Assembly (NCBI RefSeq): GCF_021730395.1
Contig: NC_069367.1
Location: forward strand, 3,222,501 to 3,286,500
Reading direction: 5' to 3'
DNA from: Mercenaria mercenaria
Taxonomy: Eukaryota; Mollusca; Bivalvia; Venerida; Veneridae
Length of the DNA: 64,000 nt
Under the pieces are notes generated by a model. That model was given only the letters and a program-made list of their open reading frames with translations, made no database searches and was not told where the DNA came from. Both the position numbers and the translations under genes were made by a program. Shown here piece by piece: positions 1 through 11,949 of the stretch; position 1 is the stretch's first letter, and each line of letters opens with the position of its first letter.

Positions 1-95
1 TCAACTTAAAGTAACGTTAAGAAGGGGCATTACTATTAAAAAACTTTCATTATGATGCATGATAGGACGTCTGTTGTTTCAATAGTTGCCAATAA

Positions 96-125
96 TACAA
101 TACAATACAATACAATACAATACAA
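96..125. repeat. (TACAA)n microsatellite
   Basis: Six consecutive copies of the pentamer TACAA, followed by a broken copy. It is a simple repeat. The flanking 1-95 and 126-572 show no coding or element signature that I can recognise. Confidence 0.9.
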
Positions 126-572
126 TATTTCATTATTGCGTCAGGTTACATGTGCAACAACATTCAATATAATAAACAAAACAGAAAAACATATACATAT
201 GGGTAACAACAAGAAAGTACATAGCAATAACGTTTTTTTATATAAATTTGTAGTAAACTCTGTCATGGGTCGTGGTAGGGGACAGTGTTATTAATTTGTC
301 CGCTTAACTTAAAGTATTGATTTTTAGCATGAACATTCAATATTGCAGCGCATGATAACTAAGTGAGTAAATAAGGAATGTCATTGACGAAAAATATTAC
401 TAGTATCAGTAAAGGGTCACGAAGAAAGTATACAATGTTGGAAGAATTGCATTTTATGAATGAGTAGGTATAAACTGTAGAAACAATTATAACTACAATA
501 GTCATTTGTGATAAACTGTGAATAATTTGAATAGATTTGGATTTATGCAAACAAATTTTTACTGAACGTGCT
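126..572. other. AT-rich spacer, nothing recognised
   Basis: AT-rich DNA between the pentamer repeat and the LINE relic. Only chance-length reading frames are present, with no splice-site-bounded coding segment or terminal inverted repeat visible. Confidence 0.5.
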
Positions 573-2590
573 TCATAATATATGATACAAATGTGCTGAG
601 ATTTTAAGTATTTCTGGATCCATGCTGTTCATAAGTTGGTTGTATTTAATAATATTTGGATTTCTGTAAAATCGGATTAGGATTAGCTGGATTCTTTTAA
701 CTCTGAATCGATTACATACAAGTAAATAGTGAAATTCATCGCCGAATTCTCTGGAATATGAGGAACATTTCCTATCAAAATATGGAATATGTGACCAGCG
801 ACCGGTCTCAATAGGATATTTATGATTTGCAGAACGATACTTAAAGACTGGCAAGTAAAGATGCTTAGGTAATAATGTTAGATAGTTCTCACAAGCATGT
901 TGATCTTTAAAAAAGGCCGTAAAGATTACCCTTATTAGATGCTTGCATTTACCGTGCCACTCCGAAAGGAACTGGTCTGTCAATGTTTGTTTTACTAATA
1001 GGTGAATATGGTTGCAAGTTAGATCTGCTTGATTTAAAAATATTCCACTATTTCAAGTTCTATCAAAAATATTTCTAACATAATTAAACCATTAGAATTG
1101 CGTGTACTATTAAACATAATATTACAGGAAATTCTGGAATACTTATTTGAATCATCTATCACTAGTTTATTCCAATATTTGATAATTTTTGTGCGTATTC
1201 GAATATCAATAGGATATCTGCCAAACTCCCCATATAAAATATAAGCAGGGGTGCTTTTGCGTGAATTAGTGATTTTACGTAGAAATTCTAGGTGTACCTT
1301 TACAATATCACTTGAAATTTCTATACCCATACTTCACAAGAAAAGGTCAGGATTGGTACTACCGTGTTGTCAAATAATTTTAATTGAAGATCTGTTGGTA
1401 AATTCAAATTATATATACGCTTGTATAAAAGATGTATTGCTTTTCCAGTTTGTGTAATTAGATGTATTCTAGCTTTATTAAATTTACCAGTTTTGCTGAA
1501 AACAACACCCAAATATTTAAACTGATCAACAATTTCTTTATCAGTTCCATTTAAAAAAAATGACATATTTTGCGTACCCAAAAATCATGGCCTTTGTTTT
1601 ATCTGTATTAATTTTGAGTTCCCATATTTGACAGTACGTATTAAATTCGTTCAGGCATTTTTTAAATTAATCCGGGCTATTAGCTATTACGACAGTATCG
1701 TCTGCAAAAGGAGAACAAAGATGCACAAGATTCAAACTATTTTTTTTTTCAGACAAATACTCCAAACAGAGTCCATGGTTATCTTTAGATTCCAAAAAGT
1801 CTAAAAAAAATCGTTTAAGAACAAAGAAAATAATAGAGGCGAAATATTTTCTCCTTGTCGAACGCCACGCAAGGAGGAGAATTTGCCATTTAGTTGGATG
1901 CAAGACTGTATATTATCATACATGTTGCGAACTATTCTAAGGCATTTCCCATTAATACCAATTAGCTTCTGGAATTACTGGGGCCTTGGTAAGTTGTCAA
2001 ATGCACGGGAAAAACACGTAAGCAACTAACAATTTACGTTTCTGAGTCTGCAGTAAATTTACTAGAAAATTTAAGGTAAAAAATGGTCTACGGTAGAATA
2101 TTTTTTCCTGAAGCCTGCTTGATTTTCATGTATTATATTATATGTATCAATAACCTTAGTCCATCTCCCATTTAAAATCCCGGTAAATAGTTTACCTGAG
2201 CAAATCGTGATTGGCCTATAATTTTCAGGTGACGAAGTGGAGCCATTTCCGTCATAAATTGGGATAATATAGCCCTCAGACCAAGTAGTGGGTATATTTC
2301 CTGTATCTAAAATTAAATTGACAAGTTTTGTATAAATAGGTAACATTATATCTTTAGTAAATTTGATATATTCATTGGTAATTTTGTCGGAATTACTCGC
2401 CGCTTTTCCATTCTTACATTTGTTAATGATTTTTAAAATTTCATTATCAGTAAAAGGATCATTTAATATAGCATCATTATAAAAAAATTCTTTGTTCAGC
2501 TTGAAATACATCATTTTCGTTAGGTGCAGAATTTAAAATTTTAAAATACTGATAAAACTCTTCGACTGTAAATTGAAAAGTATATCGTTA
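573..2590 (-). mobile_element. Broken non-LTR retrotransposon (LINE), reverse-transcriptase region
   Basis: This is a remnant of a LINE pol protein, the enzyme that copies its own RNA into DNA at a nicked target. Reading down the minus strand, about 2514-2071 carries finger/palm motifs (NYRPITICSGKLFTGIL, then QAGFRKKYSTVDH). Around 1685-1700 lies the catalytic FADD box (FADDTVVIANSPD). At 1581-1321 there is a thumb-like segment (DQFKYLGVVFSKTGKFNKA), and at 983-573 a C-terminal part with GDEFHYLLVCNRF. The pieces lie in different frames separated by stops, so it is dead. No endonuclease domain or ORF1 is visible upstream, so it is probably 5'-truncated. The clade is uncertain (CR1/Jockey-like or RTE-like). 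It is unrelated to the RT fragment at the right edge of the window. Confidence 0.88.
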
Positions 2591-3594
2591 AAAAACTAAA
2601 ACGTCAAAGTATGCAAAACTGAGTCAGTGTAAATATTGTTAAAGAAAGACAAGACAAAATTGTATTTATATGATATTGATATCGTTTAGTAGTTTCCATT
2701 TTGGTATGTAAAACATGTGCGCGTTTAAAACACGTATTTTTCATACACAAATGAACTACTAAATCGCGATTTATTTCTTGTTTTGGGCCTACTTTGCGAT
2801 GCATGGCTCAATGGCTGTGTTTGGAATACTCTGTGCTTCCGGGAAATCTGCCCTTACTTTTTGTCTTTTTTATTATTATTAATATGTTTTCTTTTGTCTG
2901 ACATATGAATATTAATATATTGAATGAATATGGACATTAGAAAATGAGAAGTCACACAATGCTAGAAAACGTCTTACAAAGTTTCAAAGGTCTATGACCA
3001 TAGTGTAAATAAAAGTCAGCTCGGAAAAAAAGTATTCAGGCAGATTTGAACTCAGAACCGTGATAAATCAGGTGACAAACCATTCAAAGACCTTGATTAT
3101 TTTTATTCTTATCCAAGTAGTAATAAACCGGAAGTCATAATTGACATCATGCTCTCTTACCGGTCCACGCGTCAATGATTATCGCAGAATATACAGAGAT
3201 GGACTTTCTTCTTTATTTAACTGGCAACCAAATTCAGCCATGTTAGAATGTGCAAAATATTAAATGGTAAATTGCTCAATGTTTGATATGTCATCGATTT
3301 ATTAACTGCAAATAGACTAGTATTTGATGCATGCCAAGAAAAACATGTACGATATAATAATGTTTGTATTTTTCTATTAAAGGTTCCCCTCAGTTTTTCT
3401 TCTTATGACAACGAACTTTAAAATCTATATACGTAAGTACCCGAATATTTGTAATGAATCACGATCGTAACACATTTATCACAGTATTGTGACAAAATAT
3501 GCACAATTTATTTCCATTTACCGATTACCTCCCTTTCAATTGCGTTTACTTACGTTTTTTTTTCAAAAAACTGATTTATTTGATCGCGGATATT
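2591..3594. other. Spacer without recognised gene
   Basis: AT-rich DNA between the LINE and the SINE. The 66-codon frame at 2604-2804 (minus) has no recognised domain. I see no element ends here. Confidence 0.45.
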
Positions 3595-3605
3595 CTCACA
3601 AAATT

Positions 3606-3796
3606 AGTTTATACTAATTTGTTTTAGCTCGATTGTGATGAAAGCTTCAAGCTTATTGGAACCACTCTCGAGTCCGCTTCCTGGAAAAACCAGTACTGGT
3701 GTCATATGAGAAGTCATGGTCGTGACCCCAGTGGGGCTCGAACCCACGACCCCTGGATTGAGCGGCCGACACTTTATCCACTAGACCACCGCTCCC
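3606..3796 (-). mobile_element. tRNA-derived SINE with 11-bp target-site duplications
   Basis: On the minus strand the element starts with a tRNA-like head: box A TGGTCTAGTGG, then box B GGTTCGAGCCC inside a TCGTGGGTTCGAGCCCCAC arm. These are the internal RNA polymerase III promoter of tRNA-derived SINEs. A non-tRNA body of about 110 bp follows and ends in AAACAAATTAGTATAAACT. The 11-mer ctcacaaaatt occurs directly on both sides (3595-3605 and 3797-3807), which is the expected LINE-mediated target-site duplication. That fixes the ends and gives a length of 191 bp. It resembles tRNA-SINEs common in bivalves. The box A/B context is intact enough that the insertion may be relatively young. It is not a functional tRNA gene, because the acceptor stem does not close. 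Confidence 0.88.
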
Positions 3797-3807
3797 CTCA
3801 CAAAATT

Positions 3808-4205
3808 GTAAACACTTTTGTCTTAAGGGTTTCCTATGGAAAAGTGACAACTATATAACATATATATATTACGGTAATTTTGATGTAAAGAAAGAATCGA
3901 TAACTGGACATAAATCACAATGAACTATTTTTGTATTTTTCTGAAATGTATGATCTATTTTATTGTTTCAATTTTGCATTCCTATAAAGATAAATAAAAA
4001 AAACAATTTCGTCAGGTTTCATTAAAGATAACACTTTTCAAAGCGTTTTAATAAAATAACAGTGGTCGTTGTGCATGAATGAACTTGACAGTAAACAGGC
4101 TTTTGTTTCTATAAATAGAAAGACATTAACATAAAACACTTAAATCCTTACATTTATAAACTTTTACTTTAAACTGAGCGAAATATGACGCTTTAAAAAT
4201 ATAAA
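3808..4205. other. AT-rich spacer
   Basis: No coding or repeat structure seen between the SINE and the TIR element. Confidence 0.4.
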
Positions 4206-4210
4206 TAATA

Positions 4211-6199
4211 GAGAGTTTGAGATTTCAACCTTCGCCTTCCCCTTCAACGTCTCTTGCGAAGTTAACGTATGAAGTTGAAGTTCGATTAAAATTCCTTGAG
4301 ATTTCAAACATTAGAATGAACCTTACTTCTTTTAATCCGCCCATTCAATTTATCCGTAATTATGATCGTTTTTTTTTCGTGCATTTTGATACAAGTTGTC
4401 CGAAAGGGCAGGAATTTTACAAGAGGTTTTAAAAATGAAAAAAATGGAAATTAAATCAAAAAAAAACATTTAAATTAATATAATCATCGCATGGATATTA
4501 GAGCGATTACCTACAAAAAAAAGAAAGAAAAAAAGATAAAACAATGTGAACAATGTAAAAGTTTGTTAGTTTCTTTAGATTTTTGTTGCTATTGTGTGTT
4601 TGTTTAATTTGTAATTTATGCAACATTTTGTTTACTTTTACACTTTGATTAATCTGACCTATTAGATACTGGCACGTAGTAATTTATCAGACTGAAATGA
4701 AATGGAAGTTATAATTACGTCATGAGTTGGACTAATATAGGACGTGGAATGTTTTCTTAACGCGGTAATGGAAAGAATCGCGTGACGTCCATGGCGTCCA
4801 CGCGCACGTCGCGACAACAAGTTGACGTCATTTTCGCGGAAAATATTAATGCGCGTCAGTTTGATTTGTTTATTGCGTTTTCGGAGATTTTTTTCCGTCT
4901 TTTTTCCTGTCTTCCATGACAGAACGGTAATTTAGATATAAATTAATCATTTGATAGTGGATATGTAATAAAAAGGTTATCAATTTTGTATGTGGATACA
5001 TGCACTCGTTCTTTTGCGGACAATATTGCACTCCTAAAGTCGCGCAATATTACCGCTGCAGAACTCGTGCATATATCCAAATACAAAGTTAATAACCTAT
5101 AATGATCATATCAAAGTGATAATCGCACTCTGTATGACTCTGTATAATGCCAAACTCTCAGACAGTACAATGTGATTTTAATATACTATTTTATAAGTAA
5201 AGCATCTGTGGATCCAGGACTTTTGGTTAGAGGGACACCAACATTAAAGAGGGGGTCACCCATTTCAGGTGGGGTGCGGGGAGGGGGTAGGGGTAGGGTA
5301 GTGTCACACCGAGTTTCAAGACCGACTTTCTTTGTAAAATGTAAGAATCAAAGGGGGAATTAACCCACAATGTCCCTCTGCCAGGCTCTGGTTCCGTGCA
5401 TTTAAAGAATGGAATTATCCCATACGGCTAACAGGAAACGTCTCTCATCATATCATAGATCTGAAATTGTCTGATACTTCAAAAGAATTTTCCGTCTTAA
5501 TAGTACCATTTTATGTTTATAATTAAAACGCAGTTGTCGTATTAAGTGTCCGACAGATCAGATTGATTTTATTTGGATGTGAAAATAAAATGTTCCACCA
5601 AATGATAATCGCGATTCAAGTAAAATGACTGTCATGCCATGTGCCTCCATCCAGATTTCAGTCTTTGATGCCGAGTATGTGGACAGAGTAGATGTAAAAA
5701 GAATGAAGTTTCGACTTTCGTGATATCACATCTTCGGACGTTCAAAACTTCACTTCATACGACAAAAGGGCCCATCTGGTATAATCGACACCGCCTGGGG
5801 ACACAAATATGCCGTAGAAGTTAAAGTTTGAACAAAATCTCAATGCTTCTCAAAATCAGTTGATAACTTCATACTTCCAGGTTCAATTCAATGTATTTAG
5901 TTAAAATCATTATCCATACAAAACTTCATTATTCTTATACCTATTGATAGTGTTTCGCATCAAATTTAGTCTAATTATATATATGGATAATCAAATAACT
6001 TAATAAGCAGAAATCCTGAAACTAAGCTTTTTATTTCGCATAGTAATAAAGAAAAGTTTTAGGCTTACGTGATATTACATGGAAAACTTTAGTAGCAGCG
6101 TGTGATATAAATAAATTACACGCATGTCGGTGACGTTTTACCCAAAATATATATGAGAGACGTTGAAGGGGAAGGCGAAGTTTGAAATCTCAAACTCTC
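4211..6199. mobile_element. Non-autonomous DNA transposon, 2.0 kb, 44-bp TIRs
   Basis: The terminal inverted repeats at 4211-4254 and 6156-6199 match over about 44 bp with one mismatch. The outer end reads GAGAGTTTGAGATTTCAA on the left and its complement on the right. The pentamer taata flanks both ends directly (4206-4210 and 6200-6204), a likely 5-bp target-site duplication. No transposase reading frame is visible inside, so the element would depend on a transposase supplied in trans. The interior holds a separate foldback (4974-5098) and a CpG-richer stretch at 4740-4860. I cannot assign the superfamily: TIR length and a 5-bp TA-rich duplication fit several cut-and-paste groups. The 71-codon frame starting at the left TIR is incidental. 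Confidence 0.82.
4974..5098. repeat. Nested foldback hairpin (about 55-bp arms)
   Basis: Left arm 4974-5029 (AGGTTATCAATTTTGTATGT...) and right arm 5044-5098 (...ACAAAGTTAATAACCT) are imperfect inverted copies at about 80% identity around a 14-bp loop. It lies inside the 4211-6199 element and may be a short foldback element inserted there or part of the carrier's own structure. Confidence 0.75.
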
Positions 6200-6339
6200 T
6201 AATATTAGTTGCCTGCCCGTCACAAGACGAGGTGCGAAAAGTCAGTGTTCCATATCCAGATTTCTATTTGAAATAACATTCAATTATTTAATGTTCATGG
6301 TTTGTCTCTACTAAGTAGTGCACGATTAAATTACTTAGA

Positions 6340-6730
6340 AACGTAGCTAAAATGTCGTCGAGGAAGAATAAATATCCCTGCAGATGCATTTTATCCACGT
6401 GAGGCGTTGAATTGTGGCAGGTGTATTAGTGAGCCCATAGCCAATACGATTCCACTCGTAAAATCCAAGGGCTCCTACGCTAAAGGCTGTCTTGGCTTTG
6501 TCTTTCCAAGGTCCTTTATTTGTGTGGTAAATACATTTTTCCGCTTTCCAAGGACTTGCTGAAATCTTAATACCTGATTAGGAGACAAATTGGTATTGTC
6601 AATACTGACACCTAGGTCCACCAGAGAAGAATCTGAAAATGAGTCCTGATTTGAAGAGATATGTCCGGGTTTGAGGAAGTATATGATGAAAGATGATCTA
6701 CAACCTTTGCTTCAGAGATTACACAAAGTT
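6340..6730 (-). mobile_element. Ty3/gypsy-type LTR retroelement fossil (pol fragment)
   Basis: Minus-strand translation shows reverse-transcriptase signatures of Ty3/gypsy elements: FYEWNRIGYGLTNTPAT near 6405-6470, LFFLDDIL near 6345-6385, and a linker LSPNQVLRFQQVLGK near 6545-6600 of the kind that precedes the RT domain. The copy is short, incomplete and broken, and no LTRs were identified around it. The divergence suggests an old insertion. Confidence 0.75.
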
Positions 6731-8995
6731 CTGGAAATTGTCTTGGCCGTTATATGGAAATTCTGACCGGAACTTTCACAGTAGATAGTTGATGAATTTT
6801 TACAATACGAGGGCAAATATCATAACCTGATAATTTTCAGGTGATTTTATAACAACCAAAGAAATATTGTTGTCGAAATTCCGTGCAATCCCATTGACAG
6901 TAACCTTTCAAATGGGGCAACTATAATACATTTTCTACCGTAAACCTGAATCGTAAAAGTCTTGCTATCAAGATAAAGTTTGGCATTAAAGGAATCACGA
7001 ATAATAAGCAATTAATCATAATGATCAAGGGAGTCTGGGGGACAAAGTTACGTTTAAGTTCAACCAGTGTCACACCTTCCAAAACAGTGTTAATGTATAA
7101 CACTATACACATAAAATATCCCCAAAGCACTTAATACAGTACTTAGTGCTAATATGCAGTATCGAATACGAAAGTACTAAATATAGATAATCAGCACCGA
7201 ACACGGAAGTACTATATAGAAAAGTACTTATCAGCAAAATTCCCAAAGCACTGGAAAAAATATTAGGTTTCCTAATATAATTGAAGTACTTTGCACAAAA
7301 ATATCAGTGATTTGTGTGGAAATATCCGCGATTTATTGTACTTGTAATCGAACATTATGTCTAAACCAGGTTTTGAAAAAAAATACACTTTAATTTGTAT
7401 AAATACGGTATTTGTGATCTAAAGTAACTAAATTATGCATTATACCTTGATTTTCATATCACACCAAAACAGTACTTTCACTTTCACCTCTATATATTTT
7501 TGATCGACCAGATTGAACATACACACTCTTGTAGACGTTACCAAGTTTAGAAAAATGTGAGTGTCTTAAAATTATTTTCTAAATTTCAAAGAAAAAATGT
7601 CAACATACCAAAACGATCAAAATTACAGAAAAGTAATTAAAAAACAGACTTTTAAGTCGAACGAGTGGCTTTAGTGCACTCGTATGCCAACAAAATTGAT
7701 CAGCAATTCAAATTGCCTAAAGATGCCTAACTTTAAAACAAAAATGACCAAATTTTAAAAATCACTCTCACAAAAACAGGGGAAACGTTTTAACTGTATA
7801 GACTGAACCAGGAATGAAACTCAATAGCAAATTACTAAAACATTATTTTAGCAGACAGTTTAAACACATGACTTATGTTTCCATCCTTAATCCACATAAA
7901 AACATTTGCAGAGAAACTCGATAAAATAAATATGAAAATACTGTAAAATAGTTCACAAGACCACATTATAAAGTGTTCTTCATCGCGATGTTGTAGTTCC
8001 TTGACCTTCTCCTGGTTGAAAATACTTATTTGGTAATGAATTTAAATGATTGAGAAATCTCGAAAATCAATCCAGTCATTTTATAAAGAAATTGGTATAC
8101 AAATACCGGTACTGCAATACACTGCACTAGTGTACTACACCGATGAAAACTTCTCAGCGACGTTGATGAATTGAAACACAGATTCACGGGGGAATCACCG
8201 CTGAGGTGAAAAATGCTGTCTTCGGTGTCTTTCGGTCTCGGCAGTATCGCATCACATATTCAGTGCTGATTGTCCGGCTCTTTTAGTTTTCCACATTTCC
8301 TCTTCGGGGAGCCATCTTGTATAAATGATATACAACCTCAGAAGTTCTATCTTATTACGACATGGTGATGGTAAAAGATTATTGCAAGAGCCTGCATAAA
8401 AATGATAAAACTTATAAAAATACTTGCGCACTAATTATATGAAATTTTAAAAAGAGCTACATATATATTGACATTTATTTCTAGCCCTAGGAATCTTTCT
8501 CACGGTGAAACACATAAAAATACAAAATACAAAAATATTATGTTAGACAATTTGCATATTTCAATTTACGCTTCACCGGTCAAATTTACATTATGTGTGT
8601 CATATTAGTCGGGCGTCGAATAAAAAAGCTAGGTTCATCATTACTAAATGGCAACTCCTGTCGTCTGTCTGTAATCCAGAATATTTTGCAGAACGGGAAT
8701 AACGTGCGATCGGAAAAAAGATTAATGGCGACATATACCAAACTGTTAGATGATGTCTGAAGGTCACAAAATGACATGTCGCCAGTCTGAGTTCACTGAC
8801 TGGACGGATCTATAATCTCATCAAAATGGCGGAAATATAACTTTCCTTATTTTAAAAATTACTTAAGTTACACAACAATATCTAATATTATTAATTTCAA
8901 TTTTACATCCTTATATATTTGTTGTCATTGTATAACAATACTGAAGTATACAAATAATTAAATGAAATGAAGTAATATTACGGAATCCTGTTAGT
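6731..8995. other. 2.3 kb of AT-rich DNA without recognised gene
   Basis: Only short chance frames occur. A somewhat GC-richer stretch at 8130-8340 (containing gattcacgggggaatcacc and cttcggtgtctttcggtctcgg) could be an exon or promoter remnant, but I cannot tie it to a protein. Short AGTACT-rich motifs recur at 7130-7260. Confidence 0.4.
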
Positions 8996-9019
8996 GCCAT
9001 GTGAAATGTCGTCCGTCGC

Positions 9020-9535
9020 CCCTCAAAGACATTGCGATACAATATCGCGACAATGCGATACGACGCGCGACAATTCGATACGACACACGACAATGCGATA
9101 CGACGCGCGACAATGCGATATGACATTCGTCAAAATGTCGCAATGTCGCTTCGCAATGTCGTGCGTCGAGTTGGCAATTTTGGCACGATATGTCGCGATG
9201 TCACGTCGTATTGTCGTCCGTCGTATCGCATTGTCTCGCGTCGTATCGCATTGTCGCGATGTCGTATTGCATTGTCGTGCGTCGTGTCCTGCATTTTAGC
9301 GACGCGCGACAATGCAATACGACGCGCGACAATGCGATACGACACACGACATCCTCAAACGACATTGTCGCGATGTCGTGTCGTATTGTCGTGTGTCGTC
9401 TATGCGCCAATAGCACGACGCACGACATCGCGATACGACACACGACAATGTGATACGACATCGCGACAATGCGATACGACAAACGACATTCTCAAACGAC
9501 ATTGTCGCGATGTCGTATCGCATTGTCGTGCGTCG
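9020..9535. repeat. Strand-flipping 20-bp satellite (CGACAATGCGATACGACGCG-like)
   Basis: About 500 bp built from a unit close to gcgacaatgcgatacgacgc. Blocks in this orientation (9027-9125, 9298-9360, 9414-9495) alternate with blocks of its reverse complement (9130-9297, 9365-9413, 9500-9535), so the array is a chain of palindromes. A marker, CTCAAA(C)GACATTG, recurs at about 9021, 9352 and 9493, indicating a higher-order unit of about 141 bp in the right half. The array is rich in CpG while its surroundings are AT-rich. Because the unit lacks stop codons in most frames, it yields overlapping ORFs on both strands that are not genes. Confidence 0.9.
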
Positions 9536-10053
9536 ACCGGTGTTCACTTGAATAAATACCGGTGTTCACTTAAATAAATACCGGCTAATATTGGTCGCAT
9601 TTTTTCGAACAATTCATCAATTTCATTTTATTATTAAAAGCGTTAAAAGTAAGGTATCAAACTGAAATTTCTTTTAATAAGTAGTATTGCCTAATCGAAT
9701 ATTAAAAACAATGTTCTTCCCCGGGCAGGCCGTCGGGAACATTTGCTGAACTTTGCCATTTTTGGCTTAAAATATTAGCAGTAAAAATTAATAAGGAAAA
9801 AGTGCTTATAAAATATTTATTTTGGGTAAATAACTGCAAATAAAAACTTGCTTTGAAAGAAAATGACAAAAATCTGAATGTTTGTGACAAAAGAGACAAC
9901 ATCTGTTCGTCCGTCTGTACGTGATTTAGGATAAAAGCTGTATTTCCGTACTTTTTCGTACGGAAAATGTCCGTGTTTTTCATTAACTTCAAATAATTGT
10001 ATAATGCTCCAAACACCGGTATTTATTCAAGTGAACACCGGTCTACGCACGAC
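9525..10053. mobile_element. Module bounded by 43-bp inverted repeats, abutting the satellite
   Basis: Positions 9525-9567 and 10011-10053 are near-perfect inverted copies, with core ACCGGTGTTCACTTGAATAA on the left and its complement on the right. The left end holds two tandem 22-23-bp copies of the motif and the right about one and a half. Both outer tips include the satellite sequence GTCGTGCGT, so the inverted repeat reaches into the 20-bp array. The interior of about 440 bp is AT-rich. A 104-codon minus-strand frame (9702-10016) begins inside it but resembles nothing I know. It is probably a non-autonomous foldback element that carries or captured the tandem array. Confidence 0.75.
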
Positions 10054-10958
10054 AACTTGTAAATGCTATCAGTTATTAGCTTAAACATAATTGTGAATCT
10101 TGCGTACATGTAAGAGTCGAGTGCATAGGGTTCTGTGACGAATTGAGAACGAGACTGTCCATGACATGTCCAAATTGTCACTTTCACTTTCCGAGGAAGG
10201 ACCGAGAATCAACCAATGTAGAAAAAGTGCAATTAAATAAGTATAGACTTCCCAAGAAGATCTTGATTATCAGCAGTAAATGTAACTTATTCTGTTAGTA
10301 CCAGGGCTAAGTATCATTATTCCCTAAAGAATTTAGCTGTGGATGGAAGCTTTTCCGTCGAAAAACTGAATCGTTATGTATTCGTTCCATCGAAATTAAC
10401 TATATTTCTGAAGTTTGTGTGATTATTTTGTATTTGTCAAGTTATGTAGTTAGTAACATGTCTTCTCCAATAGTGTTTACAATATCGGTATTATCTGCAT
10501 TGCGTATTATTGAGTTAATTGCCGAATTTAGACTTATTTGAAATATTAAGATTTGGATTGGGGTTTGTAATTTGTCACCCACAGAACATTGTACTCTTTG
10601 AACAACTTATTTTTGCGATTACCTGCTTGACAGAAAACAATTTTTTTTCCTAAACGGATCAACAGAATTTCTAGTTAGTAGTAGCAATCTTTCAATGTGT
10701 TTCATACAGAGGCTAAAACATTTCTGAAAGGATTGAAAATGCTCCGCAGACAACTTGTCAGTTTTCAGTATATGCCATGCATATTTTACAGAACAGCTAT
10801 ATTTCATAGTTTAAGGGTTACACAACACATCATTCGAAGTGTGTCAACAGCGGCGATATATGAGTGTTACAACAAAAGCATGAATATAGAGAGTAACTGC
10901 TAAATGTGAAAGTGAAATTAGATTTGGTTATACTTATTATTCAGATTTATTCTATAGG
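10054..10958. other. Spacer without recognised gene
   Basis: AT-rich sequence with only short frames (10619-10807 minus, 10697-10903 plus) and no supporting motif. Confidence 0.4.
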
Positions 10959-10960
10959 TG

Positions 10961-11140
10961 TGTCCATTTGTGTTAGATAGAAGGACAAAAGTTCACTCAG
11001 AAAGATTCGTGAAATAGTCCGCATGCAGAATTACGGCATATAAATATACAATATTTCGAAGGGTCGTGAGTTCAAGTCCTGGCAACGTGATGGTGTTTTT
11101 GGTTTTAAGTTTTTTAATCTGTTAATATTGTTTTCAGTTA
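10961..11140. repeat. Dispersed repeat copy 1 (possible degraded tRNA-SINE)
   Basis: This copy pairs with the one at 11346-11570. Shared landmarks in order are TGTCCATTTGTRTTARATAG, an AATATACAATWTTTYGAAGGGTC segment, TTCAAGTCCTGGC-like sequence, GATGGTGTTTTT, and CAGTTATKWAARA. The GGTCGTGAGTTCAAGTCC segment resembles a tRNA box B, so the family may be a decayed tRNA-derived SINE. No clear box A or target-site duplication was found. Confidence 0.6.
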
Positions 11141-11345
11141 TGAAAAAATAGTATTAGTAGATGTCAACGAGTGCCTTTATTTTATGTACATTTCATTACC
11201 ATGCAACATAGAAATGACTTCATCAAAACATTTGTTTTATTCCACGTTCCTTTAAAGATGTATTATGTTCAACTTTTACGTAAATATTTCATCATTACAA
11301 ATCAATTTAAATCTAAAAGAATCTTTATCAAACAATTAAATGTAT

Positions 11346-11570
11346 ATGTCCATTTGTATTAAATAGAAAGACAAGAGATCACTCGAAATAAAAGAGTTAA
11401 CTCATTCAGAAAAAAAAATCGTGATATAGTCAAAATCTATAATTCTATATTCTATAATACAGTATATCAATATACAATTTTTGAAGGGTCATTATTTAAG
11501 TCCCAGCGAGTTGATGGTGTTTTTTGTTTTACGGTCTTTTTAAATATTAATATTTTTCCAGTTATTTAAG
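11346..11570. repeat. Dispersed repeat copy 2, same family as 10961-11140
   Basis: Second, more diverged direct copy, 385 bp downstream of the first and with an internal insertion near 11385-11440. The same landmarks appear in the same order. Confidence 0.6.
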
Positions 11571-11949
11571 ATTATTATTGTGTTAAATATGAACGGGTTT
11601 TTTATGTTTGCTTTACATTTAATTACGATGCAGTATATGGGCGAAACGTCCTGCTGAATGAGGAATACTTCAGAATATGTGTAAGCTGAAGCTATGCATC
11701 TTTTTCTTTCAAATAAACGAGGTATTTGTGCACATTTCAGCCCAAGCCATTTTCAGTTCTTATTGCAATTACAGCATCCTGATCATTCAAAGGTTTTCAT
11801 TACTTCTAGACGCCAAGACAAAACTGACTCGTGGTCAGATTGCAGAATCTATCGTATTTTTGTGTTAAATAATGCTGTTCTGAGAATGCTGATTCCAATG
11901 CATTATCGTCTTGAAAACGCAATAACTTTAACATTGTTAAATTTTTATT

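Noticed and set aside
3718-3796. Functional tRNA gene
   Set aside because: A/B boxes are present but the acceptor stem does not pair, and the sequence continues into a SINE body bounded by target duplications.
8994-9577. Overlapping ORFs on both strands over the CGACAATGCGATACGA array, the longest 181 codons
   Set aside because: The repeat unit simply lacks stop codons. Frames read the same repeat in different phases and orientations.
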